NCBI GenBank assembly: GCA_038232515.1
Contig: JBBSHS010000009.1
Location: forward strand, 1-48,239
DNA: 48,239 bases
From: JBBSHS01 sp038232515
GTDB lineage: Bacteria > Actinomycetota > Acidimicrobiia > Acidimicrobiales > JAUJNH01
Reading direction: 5' to 3'
Below the pieces are notes generated by a model. The model was not told where the DNA came from. It did no database searches and saw only the letters and a list, made by a program, of their open reading frames with translations. Both the position numbers and the translations under genes were made by a program. Position 1 is the stretch's first letter; each line of letters starts with the position of its first letter. This document shows, one piece after another, positions 41,418-48,239 of this stretch.

Positions 41418-43395
41418 ATGGACGACGAAGCCGTCGACACCGTTCGCACCACCACCGCCACCCTTGTCGGCACGGCCTACAGCGCCAACCAGATGTCGGT
41501 GCTGTCCGGGCTCGACCCGGTCCGCAAGCGTCCCGGGATGTATATCGGCTCCACCGGCCTCAACGGCCTGCACCACCTGATCTGGGAGGTGGTCGACAAC
41601 TCCGTCGACGAGGCCATGGCCGGCTTCTGCACCCGCATCGACGTCACCCTGCAGGCCGACGGTGGTTGCCGGGTGGAGGACAACGGCCGGGGCATCCCCA
41701 CCGACGTGAACTCCAAGGAAAAGATCACCGGCGTGGAGATCGCCCTCACCAAGCTGCACGGCGGCGGGAAGTTCGAGGGCAAGGCCTACCAGGTGTCGGG
41801 CGGACTGCACGGCGTGGGCGTCAGCGTCGTCAACGCCCTGTCGGCCCGGTGCCTGGTCGAGGTGTACCAGCACACCAGGCATTATCGGATCGAGTTCCGC
41901 AACGGTGGCCGGCCGGCCACCAAGCTCGAGGTCGTGGGCGATGCTCCCCGGCAAAGGGGCACTGGCCATTCCCGCACCGGCACCATCGTCACTTTCTGGC
42001 CAGACCCGGTGGTGTTCAAGTCCGAGGGCACCGAGTTCCGGGCCCAGACGGTGCTTGAGCGGCTGGAGATCATGGCCTTTTTGAACCGGGGCCTCGAGAT
42101 CCACTTCAGTGACGAGCGGCCCGGCAAGGAGGCCACCCAGGTCTTCAAGTACGACAAGGGCATCGTCGACTTCGTCGGCCATATCAACGCCTCGAAGGAC
42201 CCGCTGTTCAAGCGGGTCGGGTCGTACTCCATGAGGGAAGAGGACATGGAGTGCGAGATTGCCTTCCAGTGGAACACCGGGTACCACGAAGGCATCTACA
42301 GCTTCGCCAACGGGATCACCACCACCGAGGGTGGCATGCACGAGGAGGGGTTCAAGAAGGCACTCACCAATGCCGTCAACAAGTACGCGCGGGACCGGGG
42401 CGTGCTGAAGGAGAAGGACGAGAACTTCCTGGGCGAGGACATCCGGGAGGGGCTCACGGCCATCATCTCGGTGAAGCTGAGGGAGCCGCAGTTCGAGGGC
42501 CAGACCAAGGCAAAGCTTGGAAACGTCCCGGTGCGTTCCATGGTCGAGCGGGCCACCAACGAGAAGCTGCGGGAATGGCTGGACGAGCGCCCCAACGAAG
42601 CCAAGGCCATCGGCGGCAAGGCCGGCGCCGCGGCGCGGGCCCGGCTCGAGGCCAAGAAGGCCCGCGATGCCGTCCGGCGCAAGTCGGCCCTCGAGGGGGC
42701 CGGGATGCCCGACAAGCTGCGCGACTGCGCCCGCGGTACCAAGCCCGAGGATGCCGAGCTGTTCATCGTCGAGGGCGACTCGGCTGGCGGGTCGGCCACC
42801 CAGGCCCGTGACCCGCGGACCCAGGCCATCCTGCCCATCAGGGGCAAGATCTTGAACGTCGAAAAGGCCCGTATCGACAAGATGCTGAAGAACAACGAGA
42901 TTCAGGCCCTGATCACGGCCATCGGCGCCGGCCTGGGCGACGACTTCGACTCGGCCAAGGCCCGGTACCACAAGGTCTGCATCCTGGCCGACGCCGACGT
43001 CGACGGCAGCCATATCCGTACCCTGCTGCTCACGTTCTTCTTCCGTCAGATGAAGCCGCTGGTCGAAGCCGGCTACGTCTACATCTGCCAACCGCCGTTG
43101 TTCTCGACGCTGGTGGGCAAAGAGAAGACCTACCTGAAGGACGACACCGCCAAGGATGCCTTCCTGGCCCAGCACCCCAGCCACAAGAACGACTTCGAGC
43201 GCCTCAAGGGCCTGGGCGAGATGGATTTTGACGAGTTGCAGGACACGACGATGCAGGCGGACAAACGCACGTTGCTCCAGGTCACCGTGGAGCAGGCGGC
43301 GCTGGCCGACGAGGTCATGTCCATCCTGATGGGTGAGGACGTCGAGCTGCGCAAGCACTTCATCACCTCCAACGCCAAGGACGTGCGCTTCCTCG

Positions 43396-43403
<8 letters not shown>
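41418..43403 (+). CDS. gyrB: DNA gyrase subunit B
   Basis: GyrB supplies the ATPase that drives negative supercoiling. The 661-residue protein has the GHKL motifs VVDNSVDEAMAGF, VEDNGRGIPTDV and GGKFEGKAYQVSGGLHGVGVS. The transducer domain follows, then the TOPRIM region with FIVEGDSAGGSA and ADADVDGSHIRTLLLTFFF. The C-terminal FITSNAKDVRFLDV is conserved. The start lies after a weak GAAAGG site. gyrA begins 8 bases before its stop, so the subunits are co-translated. No intein is present. Confidence 0.98.
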
Positions 43404-45927
<2,524 letters not shown>

Positions 45928-45985
45928 CCTTGCTGTACTCCCGCTTCCCCGCACCCAGCAGGAGCATCGAGCACGGGAGTAAGAC

Positions 45986-46285
45986 GTGGCGCGTGTCCAT
46001 GAGGGCCAGGCCCTGCCGTTGGTGTGCACGGTCCTGGCTCTGACGGTGGCGATCTGCCTCGTCACCATCCGGGCCGGTGAGGTGGTCGTGGCCCAGGCAG
46101 ACGCGGCCACCGCCGCCGACGCCGCCGCCCTCGCCGGTGCGACCGGCGGCCGGGCCGCGGCCGCGGCTGCGGCCGACGCCAACGGCGCCGCCTTGGTGTC
46201 GTGGCGGGCCGCCGGCACCGACGTCGAGGTCGTGGTGCAGCGACGCCGGGCCCGCGCCAGAGCCAGGGCCCGAGCGGCCCCCTGA
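45986..46285 (+). CDS. TadE/TadG-like pseudopilin-type membrane protein
   Basis: The 99-residue protein starts with a type-III-signal-like segment (EGQALPLVCTVLALTVAICL) and an AQADAATAADAAALAGAT motif, typical of short actinobacterial TadE-like proteins. An Ala-rich helix and an Arg/Ala tail (RRRARARARARAAP) follow. Partner tad genes (tadA, tadB, tadC) are absent from the window. The stop codon lies inside the first copy of a 29-bp tandem repeat, so the end may have been set by repeat growth. GTG 45986 is the start. Confidence 0.75.
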   Translation: MARVHEGQALPLVCTVLALTVAICLVTIRAGEVVVAQADAATAADAAALAGATGGRAAAAAAADANGAALVSWRAAGTDVEVVVQRRRARARARARAAP

Positions 46286-46375
46286 GCGGGAGCCAGAGCC
46301 CGAGGGCCCCCTGAGCGGGAGCCAGAGCCCGAGGGCCCCCTGAGCGGGAGCCAGAGCCCGAGCGGCCCCCTGAGC
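46261..46375. repeat. Four copies of a 29-30-bp tandem repeat after the TadE-like gene
   Basis: Units begin AGCCAGAGCCCGAG and end CCCCCTGAGCGGG. Copies lie at 46261, 46291, 46320 and 46349 with little divergence, suggesting recent expansion. The first copy holds the TadE-like stop codon. No CRISPR spacer-repeat layout is seen, because units are directly adjacent. Confidence 0.9.
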
Positions 46376-46433
46376 CGACCGCGTCGGGAGCGAGCGACTA
46401 CCCTGATCCGGTCCCCTGACTGAGGAGTTGGCA

Positions 46434-46937
<504 letters not shown>

Positions 46938-46954
46938 CCTCCACCTCCGATTCT

Positions 46955-47028
46955 GGGCTCGTAGCTCAGTCGGTTAGAGCGCAGCACTGATAATGCTGAG
47001 GTCGCTGGTTCGATTCCAGCCGGGCCCA
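46955..47028 (+). tRNA. tRNA-Ile (GAT anticodon)
   Basis: The 74-base cloverleaf has acceptor halves GGGCTCG and CGGGCCC, a D arm with TAGCTCAGTCGGTTAGAGC, and anticodon loop CTGATAA with GAT at 46989-46991. The T arm is CTGGTTCGATTCCAG. The end reads ACCCA, so an exact CCA is not encoded. It lies after gyrA-DUF3566, as in many actinobacteria. Confidence 0.97.
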
Positions 47029-47031
47029 CCC

Positions 47032-47169
47032 ATGAAGACCTTCCGTCGAACCCTCGTCGCCCTTGGGGCCGCCGCGGTTGTGGCCGGCGCCCTCCGCCTC
47101 CGTGGCACCGGCGGCACGCCGCCTCGACGCGGGGGTTGGCGCGAGCTGTCCGGGCCGGACCTGCGCTGA
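47032..47169 (+). CDS. 45-residue membrane protein
   Basis: ATG 47032 opens a short protein, MKTFRRTLVALGAAAVVAGA and so on, with one hydrophobic helix after a basic start and an end reading GGWRELSGPDLR. Its place right behind the tRNA-Ile gene is where actinobacteria often encode a short DLW-39-like membrane protein. The third codon positions are GC-rich. Function is unknown. It is too short for most gene finders. Confidence 0.65.
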   Translation: MKTFRRTLVALGAAAVVAGALRLRGTGGTPPRRGGWRELSGPDLR

Positions 47170-47218
47170 GAGTCAGCCCCAAGCTGAGCCGTCCACCGTC
47201 CGGCGGGAGGGCAGGCCT

Positions 47219-48217
47219 GTGAACCGGTTGGATGTCGCCGTGGTGGGCGCGGGAGCGGTGGGCAGCCGCTGCGCCCGGCAGTTCGCGTCGCTGTCCGAGG
47301 TCCACTCACTGCGGATGGTCGACCGTGATCCGACGCTCTCGGCGGCGGTGGCCGCCAGCTTCGGGCCCGTGGCCCGACCGGTCGAGACCGTTGAGGCCGC
47401 CCTCGACGGCGCCACCGTGGTGGTGGTGGCCACGGCTGGTGACCATCGGGATGTGGCTTGCGCCGCCCTCGAACGTGGTGTGCACGTCGTCTCCGCGGCT
47501 GACGACATCGCCACCGTGCGTGGCCTCCTGACCCTCGACGCCGAGGCGCGTGAGCGGGGACGGTCACTCGTGTGCGGTGCCGGTTTCGGCCCCGGTCTGA
47601 CCGACGTGCTCGTGGCCCATGCCGCCGCCATGTTCGATGTCGTGGACGAGGTCCACGTGGCCAGGTCGGGCACCGGCGGCCCGGCCTGTGCCCGTGTCCA
47701 CCACGACATGCTGGGCACTGCGGGACTCGACTGGCGGGAAGGGGCCTGGGTCCCCCGCCGAGGAGGGGCGGGGCGGGAGCTGTGCTGGTTCCCCGATCCC
47801 GTCGGCGCCCAGGACTGCTACGGCGCCGCTCTGCCCGACCCGATTCTGCTGGTCCCGGCGTTCCCCCAGGTGCGACGCGTGACGGCGCGGTTGGCTGCCA
47901 CCCGCCGGGACCGCCTGACCGCCCGACTGCCGATGCTGCGACCACCACATCCCGAAGGCATGGTGGGCGCGGTCCGCGTGGAGGTGCGGGGCAGGCGAGG
48001 GCTTCTCCACGAGACCATGGTGTACGGCGCCATCGACCGGCCGAGCGTGGCCGCTGGTGCCGTGGCGATGGTGGCCGCTGTCTTTGCCGCCAAAGGGGCC
48101 TTGACCCGGTCCGGTGCCGGTGGCCTGGCCGAACTGGTCATCTCCCCTGTCAATTTTCTGGCCGAACTAGCTCAGCGGGGGGTACGGGCGGCGGTGTTCG
48201 AGGGCGGAGCCGTCTAG
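47219..48217 (+). CDS. Saccharopine-dehydrogenase-like NAD(P)-binding protein
   Basis: The 332-residue protein has a Rossmann start, LDVAVVGAGAVGSRCARQFA, then LRMVDRDPTLSAAVAA, TVVVVATAGDHRDVACAALE and GVHVVSAADD, then VCGAGFGPGLTDVLVAHAA. This is the layout of the Sacchrp_dh_NADP fold, with a C-terminal alpha/beta domain (MVGAVRVEVRGRRG). Substrate unknown. GTG 47219 gives MNRLDVAVVG. The 22 bases after the stop show nothing. Confidence 0.82.
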   Translation: MNRLDVAVVGAGAVGSRCARQFASLSEVHSLRMVDRDPTLSAAVAASFGPVARPVETVEAALDGATVVVVATAGDHRDVACAALERGVHVVSAADDIATVRGLLTLDAEARERGRSLVCGAGFGPGLTDVLVAHAAAMFDVVDEVHVARSGTGGPACARVHHDMLGTAGLDWREGAWVPRRGGAGRELCWFPDPVGAQDCYGAALPDPILLVPAFPQVRRVTARLAATRRDRLTARLPMLRPPHPEGMVGAVRVEVRGRRGLLHETMVYGAIDRPSVAAGAVAMVAAVFAAKGALTRSGAGGLAELVISPVNFLAELAQRGVRAAVFEGGAV

Positions 48218-48239
48218 TCGGGGGGAGGGCCAGAGCCCA

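Noticed and set aside
46261..46375. Repeat block considered as a CRISPR array
   Set aside because: Units are directly adjacent with no spacers, and no cas genes are near.

Overview
The window is a high-GC, GTG-start-rich segment carrying the replication-origin neighbourhood of an actinobacterial chromosome. The core order rpmH-rnpA-yidD-yidC-jag-rsmG-parA-parB on the minus strand, with dnaA-dnaN-recF-DUF721-gyrB-gyrA-DUF3566-tRNA-Ile on the plus strand, is diagnostic. A PadR-ino1 pair, DUF5318, DUF6049, an ECF sigma/anti-sigma pair and a PASTA-less Ser/Thr kinase point to Actinobacteria. The mix would fit class Acidimicrobiia, but that placement is inference, not proof.

Layout. 1-2272 is a loosely packed accessory edge: the 3' end of a MazF/PemK-type toxin, a frameshifted DinB-superfamily gene, a VOC (glyoxalase-like) gene and a 0.5-kb stretch with nothing recognisable. 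2273-6378 (minus) is rpsF-ssb-rpsR-rplI followed by dnaB; dnaB carries an in-frame intein. 6564-8374 holds a DUF192 lipoprotein, panB and a small zinc-ribbon protein. 8431-13098 (minus) is a four-gene cell-wall cluster: DUF5318, two membrane proteins and a class A penicillin-binding protein. 13342-15056 is an autoregulated-looking PadR-ino1 operon, followed by a methyltransferase gene. 16138-18951 (minus) has a CCA-adding enzyme and a histone-deacetylase-family enzyme, with a small zinc-ribbon ORF between them. 19014-24617 (plus) is GNAT-DUF6049-murJ-degV. 24845-28042 is an overlapping kinase-ECF sigma-anti-sigma operon. Two small membrane proteins and trxB-trxA follow.

30300-48239 is the origin region proper: parAB with a parS site at 32658, the rnpA/yidC membrane-insertion cluster, dnaA with DnaA boxes on both sides, dnaN, recF, DUF721 (DciA-like), gyrB, gyrA, an orphan TadE-like protein, DUF3566, tRNA-Ile(GAT), a 45-residue membrane protein and a saccharopine-dehydrogenase-like enzyme.

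The genes cover replication initiation and elongation (dnaA, dnaN, dnaB, ssb, recF, gyrAB), segregation (parAB/parS), membrane insertion (yidC/yidD), lipid II export and peptidoglycan synthesis (murJ, PBP1), and inositol and pantothenate synthesis. Thiol redox (trxAB) and envelope signalling (kinase, sigma, anti-sigma) are also present. I see no prophage, insertion sequence or CRISPR array. The least conventional features are the reduced dnaB intein with an embedded helix-turn-helix, a 21-bp phased repeat array upstream of dnaB, a DnaA-box cluster between trxA and parB, a candidate S6:S18-binding leader on rpsF, and a set of hairpin or tandem repeats. None of these amounts to a demonstrably new system.
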